Assembly: GCA_937915045.1 (NCBI GenBank) | Contig: CALDNM010000074.1 | Coordinates: forward strand, 1 to 19,696 | Origin: an uncultured Clostridia bacterium | Lineage (GTDB): Bacteria > Bacillota > Clostridia > Peptostreptococcales > Anaerovoracaceae | Length of the DNA stretch: 19,696 bases | Reading direction: 5' to 3' | Shown: positions 1 to 7,166 of the stretch, piece after piece | Position numbering within the stretch: the first letter of the stretch is position 1 | Layout: each line of letters opens with the position of its first letter | The notes under the pieces: generated by a model | What the model saw: only the letters and a program-made list of their open reading frames with translations | What the model was told of the DNA's origin: nothing | Databases searched by the model: none | Made by a program: the position numbers and the translations under genes

Positions 1-247
1 CTGTTCCTTTGACCCCCGCCTTCCTGAGCTCGACAGCTTCCGAAAGAGTCGCTACCGCGAATGTATCCACGCCATTCGCCGCGAGGACTTCAGCGCATTT
101 CACCGCGCCGCAGCCGTACGAATCAGCCTTTACTACACCTATTAATTTTGTCTTGTCTCCTACTTTGTCTTTGATACTCTTGATATTGTAATCAAGGGCG
201 GAAAGATCGATCTCTACCCATGAGGGTCTCAATGCTTCCTTATACAC
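1..247 (-). CDS. alr: Alanine racemase, N-terminal part (cut by window edge)
   Basis: This is the first 82 codons of a PLP-dependent alanine racemase, which interconverts L- and D-alanine for peptidoglycan; the rest lies left of the window. The start is GTG at 247-245, chosen because GGAGG (261-257) sits 9 nt upstream and the frame then opens directly into the family's first strand (WVEIDLSALDYNI). The PLP-binding lysine is Lys40 in the motif VVKADSYG, matching the family's usual VVKANAYG. The start overlaps the last codons of the D-serine ammonia-lyase gene by 8 nt, so the two are probably translationally coupled. That neighbour raises the possibility of serine racemase activity, which cannot be judged from the fragment. 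The family call is firm; the substrate is inferred. Confidence 0.93.
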   Translation of the reverse strand, partial: MYKEALRPSWVEIDLSALDYNIKSIKDKVGDKTKLIGVVKADSYGCGAVKCAEVLAANGVDTFAVATLSEAVELRKAGVKGT

Positions 248-1493
248 TTAGATATGCCTCCTTTTCACTTTCCGGGACGAGTGCACCGCCCGTTGCCCAA
301 ATTATATAAATACTTTTGTCCATCTTATCAGTCAGACCGCGATCACTGATATACGCGCGCATTTCCTCCGAAGAGAGTCTCGTGGGACCCGCGAACCCGG
401 CGCATGCCGATAGTTCGAGAAAAACGCCCTCCTTATAATAGCACTCTTTTAGATATCCGAAAAGTTCTTTATCATCCATTGTTATGCATCCCGAAAGTTC
501 GCTCTTCATGATGTCGCACGAGACGCTTGACGCTCTTCCCACCGCGAGGCCGTCAGCCTGAGTATCGGTGCTTTTAAGTCCCATCTCATCGATCGAAATG
601 TCGTGGCCTTTGCCCGATGCCATCGCCAGCGTGAAGCATGGCGCGTCGAGAGGCTCCACAAAAAATACGTGGACATTATCTCCGTACAGCATCCTTAGTC
701 CGAACGCGATCCCGCCCGGAGCTCCTCCGACGCCGCATGGAATGAACACAAACAGCGGGTGATCATCGTCCACCACAGCACCCTGATTTTTAAGCTGAGG
801 CGCCAGTCTTCCTGCCGCGACGCTATAGCCCAGGAACAGATCAAGTGAATTTTCATCATCGACGAAATAACTCGACGGATCCGCGTCTGACTGTTTTCTT
901 CCGTTCGCGACCGCCTCAGAATAATCCGATTTGTATTCGACTACTTTCACGCCCTTGCTTCGGAGAAGATCTTTCTTCCACTGCTTCGCGTCGGCCGACA
1001 TATGGACGATCACTTTATAGCCGATCATCGCGCTCATGATACCTATTGAAAGGCCAAGGTTTCCTGTCGAGCCGACCTGTATCTTGTATTTCCCAAAGAA
1101 ATCTTTATGATCCTCGAGGCACGCGTAATCGCTGTCAGTAGTGATGATGCCATTTTCAAGCGCGAGTGTTTCCGTGCGCTTCAGCACTTCATAGATACCG
1201 CCCCTGGCCTTCACAGACCCCGCTATCGCGAGATGAGCGTCATCCTTGAGGAACGTATTCTTTGGCAGCCCTTCCATCTTATTGAGCGGAAAAAGCTCCG
1301 ACTCGATGATACCGCCGCGCGGAGCAGTCTCCGGGAACACACGCTCGATGAACGGCGCGAACCTCTCCAGTCTTTCCTCCGCGTCACGTATGTCATCAGG
1401 GCCGATGCTGTAATGTTTTGTTCCTCCGAGATCAGGATTTATCCATATAGTTTCTTTTCTGTTCTTTATATCTTCGACTGTCTGTCTGTTCAT
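240..1493 (-). CDS. dsdA: D-serine ammonia-lyase (D-serine dehydratase)
   Basis: A 417-residue fold-type II PLP enzyme that converts D-serine to pyruvate and ammonia, expected in the cytosol. Visible family features are the PLP lysine Lys95 in GSVKARGG, the phosphate-binding loop GSTGNLG at 141-147, and a glycine-rich CGVGGAPG segment at 253-260. The length is close to the roughly 440 residues of E. coli DsdA. The ATG at 1493 follows GGAGG (1506-1502) with an 8-nt spacer. An extended -10 promoter lies just upstream, giving a very short leader. The gene overlaps alr downstream, so the pair forms a D-amino-acid module. No dsdC-type LysR regulator or D-serine transporter is visible beside it. 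Related enzymes such as diaminopropionate ammonia-lyase are less likely given the SVKARGG and CGVGGAPGG signatures. Confidence 0.92.
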   Translation of the reverse strand: MNRQTVEDIKNRKETIWINPDLGGTKHYSIGPDDIRDAEERLERFAPFIERVFPETAPRGGIIESELFPLNKMEGLPKNTFLKDDAHLAIAGSVKARGGIYEVLKRTETLALENGIITTDSDYACLEDHKDFFGKYKIQVGSTGNLGLSIGIMSAMIGYKVIVHMSADAKQWKKDLLRSKGVKVVEYKSDYSEAVANGRKQSDADPSSYFVDDENSLDLFLGYSVAAGRLAPQLKNQGAVVDDDHPLFVFIPCGVGGAPGGIAFGLRMLYGDNVHVFFVEPLDAPCFTLAMASGKGHDISIDEMGLKSTDTQADGLAVGRASSVSCDIMKSELSGCITMDDKELFGYLKECYYKEGVFLELSACAGFAGPTRLSSEEMRAYISDRGLTDKMDKSIYIIWATGGALVPESEKEAYLSV

Positions 1494-1514
1494 TTCATTT
1501 TCCTCCGCGAAGTC

Positions 1515-1523
1515 ATTATAGCA
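1515..1523 (-). promoter_or_regulatory. Extended -10 promoter of dsdA-alr
   Basis: Read on the minus strand, TGC-TATAAT occupies 1523-1515, a perfect -10 hexamer with the TGn extension. No good -35 hexamer lies at 16-18 nt, so the extended -10 would carry recognition. The predicted start near 1508 is only about 2 nt before the GGAGG site, giving a leader of about 15 nt. Confidence 0.6.
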
Positions 1524-1599
1524 CTTCCCTTTTGATTATCCATTATCACTATCAAGCTTTTTTTTGACCTTTTTTGATATCGATGTATATGTTTTGATA

Positions 1600-1608
1600 T
1601 GGTATAAT
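1600..1608 (+). promoter_or_regulatory. Extended -10 promoter of the flavin reductase gene
   Basis: TGG-TATAAT lies at 1600-1608 on the plus strand, with no convincing -35 at normal spacing. The expected transcript start is near 1615, about 13 nt before the GAGGAGG ribosome-binding site. Two copies of TTTTGATAT (1572-1580 and 1592-1600) lie exactly 20 bp apart here, the second running into the extended -10. Confidence 0.6.
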
Positions 1609-1642
1609 GATACGCAGCAATATGAAAGAGGAGGACAACTAT

Positions 1643-2176
1643 ATGGGAAAGAAAATACTGGTACTTTCAGGCAGCCCAAGAAGAGGCGGCAATACAGACA
1701 TCATGACCGAAGCTTTCGTCGAAGCGGCGAAAAATGCCGGGAATGACGCTAAGGCGATATATATCCGTGACAAAGATATAGCGCCATGCAGAGCGTGTGA
1801 TTATTGCGCCGAGCATAAAGGCGTATGCGTAATAAAAGATGATATGTATGATGTTCTTGAAGAGATGAAAACTACCGACGTGATCGTATTCGCGTCACCG
1901 ATCTACTGGTTCATGATAAGCGCGAAGCTCAAGATCGCGATCGACAGATTCTATTCGATGAACAAAGTCGGCTTCCACATCACCTCAGCGGCGATGCTTC
2001 TGGACTCGATGTCACCGGATGTTTTCGGAGGATCCGAAAAGATGTTCCACGATATGTGCGGTTACCTCAAATGGAAAGAAGAAGGCATCGTCACGATAAG
2101 CGGTATGCTTACAAAAGGCGCGATGAAAGATTCGCCTAATCTTGAAAAAGTCAGAGAACTCGCGGCGAATATATAA
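1643..2176 (+). CDS. Flavodoxin-fold NAD(P)H-dependent FMN reductase / iron-sulfur flavoprotein-like
   Basis: A 177-residue protein of the NADPH-dependent FMN reductase (flavodoxin-like) superfamily, probably a cytosolic electron-transfer or reductase flavoprotein. The N-terminal strand runs into the FMN phosphate loop GSPRRGGNT at residues 10-18, and the later SPIYW segment is typical of the flavin-contacting loop. Four cysteines are spaced C49-x2-C52-x2-C55-x6-C62, resembling the compact cluster motif of Isf-type iron-sulfur flavoproteins. Many clostridial relatives keep similar cysteines without a demonstrated cluster, so [4Fe-4S] binding is only inferred. The ATG at 1643 is preferred to the in-frame ATG at 1607 because GAGGAGG (1628-1634) is 8 nt upstream and 1607 lies inside the -10 element. 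It converges on the deacetylase gene with 15 nt between stop codons. Its substrate is unknown. Confidence 0.85.
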   Translation: MGKKILVLSGSPRRGGNTDIMTEAFVEAAKNAGNDAKAIYIRDKDIAPCRACDYCAEHKGVCVIKDDMYDVLEEMKTTDVIVFASPIYWFMISAKLKIAIDRFYSMNKVGFHITSAAMLLDSMSPDVFGGSEKMFHDMCGYLKWKEEGIVTISGMLTKGAMKDSPNLEKVRELAANI

Positions 2177-2191
2177 TTTGTTATTACATCA

Positions 2192-2887
2192 TTATTTTTC
2201 AGGGATCGCGACAAAACGATACCCATGCTTTTTCCAGTAAGGTATCATGGTCCCGAGCGCCTCAATAGTGCGCCCCGGAGCTCCGTCGCTCCCACGCCCG
2301 TCGTGGAGACATATTATGTCTCCGCTGCGGGTTTTTTTCTGCAGCCTTTCTATTATCTGTGTGACTGTAGTCTTCGCGCTCCAGTCTCCGACCATGACAT
2401 CCCAGAACACAAGCTTATAGGCTCTGTCCCTGACACTGTCAAGAGAAGCGACATTGACCGTTCCCCAAGGCGCCCTGTAATATTTCGGGCGGAGGCCCAG
2501 TTTGCGCATGACCTGATCAGCGCTGTCATAATCTCTCTTTGTCTTTCCGAGGCCCATTGTCATCTGAAACTTGTGATCATATGAATGAAGTCCGATGCAG
2601 TGTCCCTCATCGAGCATCCGCTCTATTATGTCCGGATTTTCCTCAGCGAATTTCGCGACAACGAAGAAAGTCGCCTTCACATCGTATCTTTTCAGAAGAT
2701 CGAGAAGACGCGGCGTATATTCCGCGCTCGGCCCATCGTCGAACGTAAGACAGAGCTCGCGGTCACCCGCGCGCCCTTTATGTCTGAACTTGTTTCGTAT
2801 CCTGAGATACGCTGTCGGTACTCCCGACCACATCACCGCGATGACGAACACTATCGCGGCAATGACCAATATAATTACTGCTTTCAT
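2192..2887 (-). CDS. Membrane-anchored polysaccharide deacetylase (NodB/CE4 family)
   Basis: A 231-residue carbohydrate esterase family 4 protein expected to remove acetyl groups from a cell-wall or surface glycan outside the membrane. Residues 1-20 form one hydrophobic anchor with no lipobox. The CE4 motifs appear in order: TFDDG with D50-D51 (catalytic base and metal ligand), HSYDH with metal ligands H101 and H105, RAPWG at 138-142, a DWS element near 168, and LHDG with H195. All catalytic residues are present, so activity is expected. Peptidoglycan N-acetylglucosamine and N-acetylmuramic acid are the common substrates in this family, but the sequence does not choose between them. The ATG at 2887 begins 2 nt after the stop of the glycosyltransferase gene, indicating one transcript and coupled translation. 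Confidence 0.92.
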   Translation of the reverse strand: MKAVIILVIAAIVFVIAVMWSGVPTAYLRIRNKFRHKGRAGDRELCLTFDDGPSAEYTPRLLDLLKRYDVKATFFVVAKFAEENPDIIERMLDEGHCIGLHSYDHKFQMTMGLGKTKRDYDSADQVMRKLGLRPKYYRAPWGTVNVASLDSVRDRAYKLVFWDVMVGDWSAKTTVTQIIERLQKKTRSGDIICLHDGRGSDGAPGRTIEALGTMIPYWKKHGYRFVAIPEK

Positions 2888-2889
2888 AT

Positions 2890-3972
2890 TTATGAAACCG
2901 CTTCTTCCCTATATCCCAAGTCTCCGATCACTGTGTTTATATCCGTTCCGCCTATCTCGTCTGTGATCGTCTTCATATTTGTCTTCATCTCATTCAGTGC
3001 TTTGTCATCCGACAGCAATGCCTTTATCTCCGCGCCGATGTCAGCATCCTTGTTCCAGATGACCTTGCCGATACCGCGGCGTTCCATGAACTTCGCGTTT
3101 CCGGCTTCCTGCTCGAGGAATGGTTTGATCACTAACATAGGTGTCTCGGAATCTATGGCTTCAAACATCGTGATGCCGCCTGCTTTTGAGATCAGCAGAT
3201 CCGCTTCAGCCATGTAGTCAGATACTTTGTCTGTGAATCCGATGATCTCAGCATCAGGATATTTCTCCGACAGCTCTGTTTGCAGCTTTTTATTCTTACC
3301 GGTGATGACAGTCACATCGACATCGTCCATCCCGCTCAAAGCATCCATGAGGCCGTCAGCGGACGAGATAAGGCCGAGACCTCCTCCCATCAGAAGGACA
3401 CGTTTTCTCCGGCCGGTTTCAGCTCTCTTCACTTCTGTGAAGCGCTCTTTCACAGGGATGCCCGTCACAAATACACTGCCCGCCGGAATGCCTTCACGCA
3501 CGAGACGCGCCTTCAGCGATCCTGAGCCCACAGTGTAAGCTTTTGTTTTTGGTGACAGCCATGCCTTATGGAAAGAAATATCTGTGATGCATGAGATCAG
3601 AGGTATTTCATTATGAGTATATTTCATATAAGTCGACACGAACATGCCGCTGAACGGCACCGTCGAAATGATGATATCGGGATCGTATTCTTTCACCATG
3701 CGGCCTATGCCCCTCGCGACGATCCTCTTCATTGGGAACCACGCGTGCAGTTCCGAGAGCTTGTTGAAGTGATTGTAGATCTTCGGGCACTTATTGACCA
3801 GGCTGTTGAAGCCCAGATATGCCAGCGAGCTGAGCTCCCGCGGAAAAACATCCATTATATCCACGATATGCACAACAGCCGACGGATCACGATATTCGAT
3901 TTTCTCTTTTACGGAAGCTGCGGCGGATACATGCCCCATGCCAAACTTCCCTGTCATGATAAGTACGTTCAT
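2890..3972 (-). CDS. UgtP/MGDG-synthase-type glycosyltransferase (GT28)
   Basis: A 360-residue two-domain GT-B glycosyltransferase, most like processive diacylglycerol glucosyltransferases (UgtP/YpfP) and plant MGDG synthases, which build membrane glycolipids. The N-terminal GKFGMGHVSAA loop (8-18) and the ITDISFHKAW stretch (129-138) match the acceptor-side motifs of that family (compare the TD-x3-HK-x-W pattern of UgtP). The C-terminal domain has MGGGLG (195-200) and SKAGGITMFEA (262-272), the nucleotide-sugar site. The start ATG at 3972 is preferred because the AAGGAAGGG site is about 10 nt upstream; the ATG at 3981 is almost touching it and the longer 4047 start has no such site. A weak TATGAT -10 (4008-4003) could serve it, since 79 nt separate it from the response regulator. 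The sugar and lipid acceptor are inferred from the family only. Confidence 0.85.
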   Translation of the reverse strand: MNVLIMTGKFGMGHVSAAASVKEKIEYRDPSAVVHIVDIMDVFPRELSSLAYLGFNSLVNKCPKIYNHFNKLSELHAWFPMKRIVARGIGRMVKEYDPDIIISTVPFSGMFVSTYMKYTHNEIPLISCITDISFHKAWLSPKTKAYTVGSGSLKARLVREGIPAGSVFVTGIPVKERFTEVKRAETGRRKRVLLMGGGLGLISSADGLMDALSGMDDVDVTVITGKNKKLQTELSEKYPDAEIIGFTDKVSDYMAEADLLISKAGGITMFEAIDSETPMLVIKPFLEQEAGNAKFMERRGIGKVIWNKDADIGAEIKALLSDDKALNEMKTNMKTITDEIGGTDINTVIGDLGYREEAVS

Positions 3973-4051
3973 AATAAACATTCCCTTCCTTTTACTGTCT
4001 GTATCATACAAAATACAAATAACAGCAAAAGAAAGGGAATATAACAAAAAA

Positions 4052-4765
4052 CTAAACTTTGAATTTATACCCGGCGCCCCACACAGTGACGATGTATTTC
4101 GGAGCCGAAGCGTCCTCCTCGATTTTTTGTCTCAGCCGGTTGATGTGGACTGTGACGGTCGCTGTATCGCCTACTGAATCGAATCCCCAGATCCTCTCGA
4201 AAAGCACATCCTTCGAGAAGACGATGTTCGGGTTCTCAGCGAGGAAAAGAAGAAGCTCGAACTCCTTTGCAGTCAGAGATATCTCCTTCCCGCCGCGGTA
4301 TACCCTGTACTCCTCAGGGCGTATCTCGAGTTCGCCCATCGTTATCGTATGCGGTTCTATCTTATCTGCCCGCGTCTCATCCTTCAGCCTCTCATGGACA
4401 TTGATATGAGCTTTCACGCGCGCTACCAGTTCTGCCGGATTGAAAGGCTTCAGCAGATAGTCATCGGCGCCGAGGCCGAGGCCTCTTATCTTATCTATAT
4501 CCTCACGCTTCGCCGTCACCATGATGATCGGCACATTGCTGTTCTTTCTGATCTCGCGGCAAATGTCGAATCCGTTCATGCCCGGCAGCATGATATCGAG
4601 CAGGATGGTGTCATAATCGTTCGTCATCGCCATCTTGAACCCATCTGTACCGGTCAGCGCGATCTCCGCGCCGAATCCGTTCGCGTCCAGATAGTCTCTT
4701 TCGAGTTCAGCTATAAGTCGATCGTCTTCAACGATCAGTATCTTTCGTCTCGTTTCCTTATCCAT
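4052..4765 (-). CDS. OmpR/PhoB-family response regulator
   Basis: A 237-residue DNA-binding response regulator. The receiver domain (about 8-122) has acidic residues D14-D15, phosphoacceptor D57 in LLDIMLPG, T84 and K106 in LLKPF. A C-terminal winged helix (about 145-237) ends with the RLRQKIEE recognition helix and the GAGYKF wing. The ATG at 4765 is chosen because AGGAG (4777-4773) lies 7 nt upstream and the protein then starts right before the first receiver strand; the ATG at 4786 would add an unusual tail. It overlaps the end of the histidine kinase gene by 8 nt, so the two are coupled as a cognate pair. Targets are unknown; the adjacent glycosyltransferase and deacetylase are candidates. 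Confidence 0.95.
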   Translation of the reverse strand: MDKETRRKILIVEDDRLIAELERDYLDANGFGAEIALTGTDGFKMAMTNDYDTILLDIMLPGMNGFDICREIRKNSNVPIIMVTAKREDIDKIRGLGLGADDYLLKPFNPAELVARVKAHINVHERLKDETRADKIEPHTITMGELEIRPEEYRVYRGGKEISLTAKEFELLLFLAENPNIVFSKDVLFERIWGFDSVGDTATVTVHINRLRQKIEEDASAPKYIVTVWGAGYKFKV

Positions 4766-6257
4766 CTTTTCTCTCCTGCTCATCAATAAGCGGCAATGTC
4801 ATGATTATCGAAAGGCCATTCTCACTCTCAGCTCTCACAGTCCCGCCGTGATCTTCAACTATACTCTTCACTATTGAAAGTCCGAGTCCGTTTCCTTCAT
4901 TGCTTCCAGTCCTCGCTTTGTCGAGCCTCATAAAGCTTTCGAATATTTTCTCAAGATCGCTTCCGGCCACTCCCGGTCCGTCATCAGCCACGGTCCACAC
5001 TACCGAATCATCTGTTTCTTTTGCGGTTATACTTACATGTACTTTGTCTTTATTCACATCCATATACTTGATGCTGTTGATGATTATATTATCCATCACG
5101 CGCTGCAGCTGTTTTTCATCACCGCGTATCAGTGTCCTGCCCGGCGTATGTTCAAGTGTTATCACGGCTTTTTTGAACATCATCTCGCCCGAGTACTTTT
5201 CGACATAATCATCCAGGAACGCGTTTATATCCATCTTCCGCATGTCGTATGTGTAACTCTTGTTCTCCATCTTATTGTACATAGAGAGATCGTCGACCAG
5301 CCTCTCCAGATCACCTGTCCTGACCTGGATCGCCCTGAGATACTTCATCCTCTTTTCGTCCGTATCCGCGATGCCGTCGATCATACCGTCGACATATCCG
5401 CGTATCGTCGTGAGCGGCGTCCTTAGATCATGCGATATCCCGGATATAAGTTCACGCCTGTATTCCTCATAACGCACCTGCGCCTCCGTCGAAAGCTTCA
5501 GATGATGACGCATCTCATCGAACGCTCCGCACACTTCACCGAACTCATCGTCCCTGTCATAGGTCACCGTAGCGTCGAGGTTGCCCGCCATGATCTCCCG
5601 TGAGCCGTTCCGCAGCTCACGCAGAGGCGGCATGATATTTCTCGCGATCCACCGTGACAATGAGAAGCTTGTCAGAATGATCGTGAGCAGGACCGCGATG
5701 ATAAAGAATATTATATAAGGCATGACATATCTGTCGATATACGTGCCGTATTTTCCTATATATGAAGCCGTACTGTTATTGACCGCGATGATGAAGAACG
5801 ATGTCCCCTTGTCGCTGTACTGGAATGTCTGCTTTATCACAGCTCTGTCGCCGTAGCCTACAGAAAGCGTATCCACTTCATCTATAACGCCGCCCGCGAG
5901 ATACTCTTCCGTCTTATGATCCTTCGACGTCAGATTCGAATAGATGACCTTCCCGTCAGAGGTCTCTGAGAAATGATACCCCATGCGCCCAAGTTCCACG
6001 ATAGCGCGCTTCAGGATCTTTTTGTTCTTCGTTTCCGAATAGTTTTTATCGGCCGTCTCGTAGAATTCTTCATGATACGCGTATATGAGATTCTGCGCGG
6101 TAGTGATGCCATTCTCGTCTTTATACATGGCTTCCGTCGATTCCCAGTAACGGTTCCCGACCGTCAGTACGCCGATCACGATAAGTATCACGGCGATAGT
6201 CACAGGAATGGCCACCATCAGTATATTCGATAAAAGTAATTTCTTTTTTATTGTCAT
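4758..6257 (-). CDS. Membrane sensor histidine kinase
   Basis: A 499-residue class I histidine kinase. It has a transmembrane helix at about 9-33, an extracytoplasmic segment of about 140 residues (34-177), a second helix at about 178-201, a HAMP-like linker (about 202-258), a dimerization/phosphoacceptor domain with H276 in SGISHDLRTPL, and a HATPase domain with N-box, DDGPGV and GNGLGLSI. The extracytoplasmic part shows no motif I recognise; it may be a PAS-like (dCache/sCache) fold, which is unverified. The ATG at 6257 follows AAAGG with an 8-nt spacer. The gene leads a two-gene unit with the response regulator and has a plausible TTGTAA-17-TATACT promoter overlapped by a 16-bp dyad. The signal cannot be read from the sequence. 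Confidence 0.95.
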   Translation of the reverse strand: MTIKKKLLLSNILMVAIPVTIAVILIVIGVLTVGNRYWESTEAMYKDENGITTAQNLIYAYHEEFYETADKNYSETKNKKILKRAIVELGRMGYHFSETSDGKVIYSNLTSKDHKTEEYLAGGVIDEVDTLSVGYGDRAVIKQTFQYSDKGTSFFIIAVNNSTASYIGKYGTYIDRYVMPYIIFFIIAVLLTIILTSFSLSRWIARNIMPPLRELRNGSREIMAGNLDATVTYDRDDEFGEVCGAFDEMRHHLKLSTEAQVRYEEYRRELISGISHDLRTPLTTIRGYVDGMIDGIADTDEKRMKYLRAIQVRTGDLERLVDDLSMYNKMENKSYTYDMRKMDINAFLDDYVEKYSGEMMFKKAVITLEHTPGRTLIRGDEKQLQRVMDNIIINSIKYMDVNKDKVHVSITAKETDDSVVWTVADDGPGVAGSDLEKIFESFMRLDKARTGSNEGNGLGLSIVKSIVEDHGGTVRAESENGLSIIMTLPLIDEQERKDG

Positions 6258-6277
6258 AGCTGCTGCCTTTCGAGATT

Positions 6278-6306
6278 AGTATATGCCTCTTTCGTTAATA
6301 TTACAA
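6278..6306 (-). promoter_or_regulatory. Candidate promoter of the two-component system
   Basis: On the minus strand TTGTAA (6306-6301) is followed after 17 nt by TATACT (6283-6278), a reasonable sigma-A-type match. The start codon is at 6257. A TATAAT further upstream lacks a good -35. The -35 hexamer lies inside a perfect dyad (6296-6311). Confidence 0.5.
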
Positions 6307-6311
6307 TATTA
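6296..6311. repeat. 16-bp dyad overlapping the -35 of the kinase promoter
   Basis: TAATATT and AATATTA are exact inverted repeats separated by AC. The element covers the -35 hexamer of the candidate promoter, the classical position for a repressor site or an autoregulating response regulator. AT-rich sequence can form such dyads by chance. Confidence 0.5.
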
Positions 6312-6330
6312 TAAACTTTTTATAAACCAC

Positions 6331-6368
6331 AAAAAAGATGTGACCTCCGATCTCCCGGAAATCACACC
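6331..6368 (-). terminator. Rho-independent terminator after the amino-acid ABC operon
   Basis: On the minus-strand transcript, arms 6367-6356 and 6349-6338 form a 12-bp stem including three G-U pairs. The 6-nt loop is 6355-6350, and the stem is followed nearly at once by six U (6336-6331). It lies 22 nt after the ATPase stop codon. Confidence 0.85.
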
Positions 6369-6389
6369 TGTTTTATCAATATTCGCGCT

Positions 6390-7166
6390 TTAGTTGATCA
6401 GCGAGCCGAGGAATTCTTTCAGCCTCTCGCTCTTAGGCGCGCCGTATATCTGCTCCGCGCTGCCCTGCTCCACGATAGCGCCGTGATCCATGAATATCAC
6501 GCGGTCCGCCACTTCCTTCGCGAACCCCATCTCGTGCGTTACTACTACCATCGTAGTCTTCTCGTTCGCGAGTTTCTTCATGACATTGAGCACCTCACCG
6601 GTTATCTCAGGGTCGAGCGCAGAAGTCGGCTCATCGAAGAGCATGATCCTCGGATCCATCGCGAGACCTCTCGCGATCGCGACTCTCTGTTTCTGTCCCC
6701 CCGAAAGTCTCCCCGGGTACTCGTCGCGCTTGTCCGCGAGTCCTACGAGATCAAGGAGCTCCATCCCGCGTTTTTCCGCCTCCTGCTTAGATCTGCCCTT
6801 TACCTTTTCAGGCGCGTAGCAGATATTTCCGAGACACGTCATATGCGGGAACAGGTTGAAATGCTGGAACACCATGCCGGTCTCGCAGCATATTTCAAGA
6901 AGCTCTTTATCAGGCAGATATTTCGCCTCATGATTTTTATTGAGCGGCCCGCCCGGCTTCGCGTCCACAAACGTCTTGCCGTCGAGCGTTATCTTTCCTG
7001 ATGTCACGCGAGTCAGACAGTTTATGCACCGCAGCAATGTGGATTTCCCCGACCCCGACGGTCCGATGATCGCCACAGTCTCTCCTTCATCTACGCTGAA
7101 ATCGATATCATCGAGCGCGCGGATATTCGGGAATTCCTTTATTATATCTTTCATTTCGAGTATCAT
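6390..7166 (-). CDS. Polar amino-acid ABC transporter ATP-binding protein (GlnQ/ArtP type)
   Basis: A 258-residue ABC ATPase powering a polar amino-acid importer at the inner face of the membrane. Walker A GPSGSGKST is at 35-43, the Q-loop glutamine at 101, signature LSGGQ at 154-158, Walker B ending D178-E179, and the switch histidine at 211. The stretch between Walker A and the Q-loop is about a dozen residues longer than usual for GlnQ, with a charged KPGGPLNKNHEAKYLPD-like insert near 70-87. The ATG at 7166 is preferred because its A is the last base of the permease stop (TGATG) and AGGGGG (7179-7174) is 7 nt away; the upstream ATG at 7172 almost touches that site. The gene is translationally coupled to the permease. 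Confidence 0.93.
   Translation of the reverse strand: MILEMKDIIKEFPNIRALDDIDFSVDEGETVAIIGPSGSGKSTLLRCINCLTRVTSGKITLDGKTFVDAKPGGPLNKNHEAKYLPDKELLEICCETGMVFQHFNLFPHMTCLGNICYAPEKVKGRSKQEAEKRGMELLDLVGLADKRDEYPGRLSGGQKQRVAIARGLAMDPRIMLFDEPTSALDPEITGEVLNVMKKLANEKTTMVVVTHEMGFAKEVADRVIFMDHGAIVEQGSAEQIYGAPKSERLKEFLGSLIN

Noticed and set aside
3973..4047. N-terminal extension of the glycosyltransferase with a hydrophobic start
   Set aside because: The strong AAGGAAGGG site lies downstream of that start and matches the ATG at 3972; the extension also covers the possible promoter.
4052..6257. VanR/VanS-type glycopeptide resistance regulation, suggested by the nearby D-amino-acid genes
   Set aside because: Family-level similarity only; no vanH, D-Ala-D-X ligase or vanX-like gene is present, and a flavin reductase separates the two groups.
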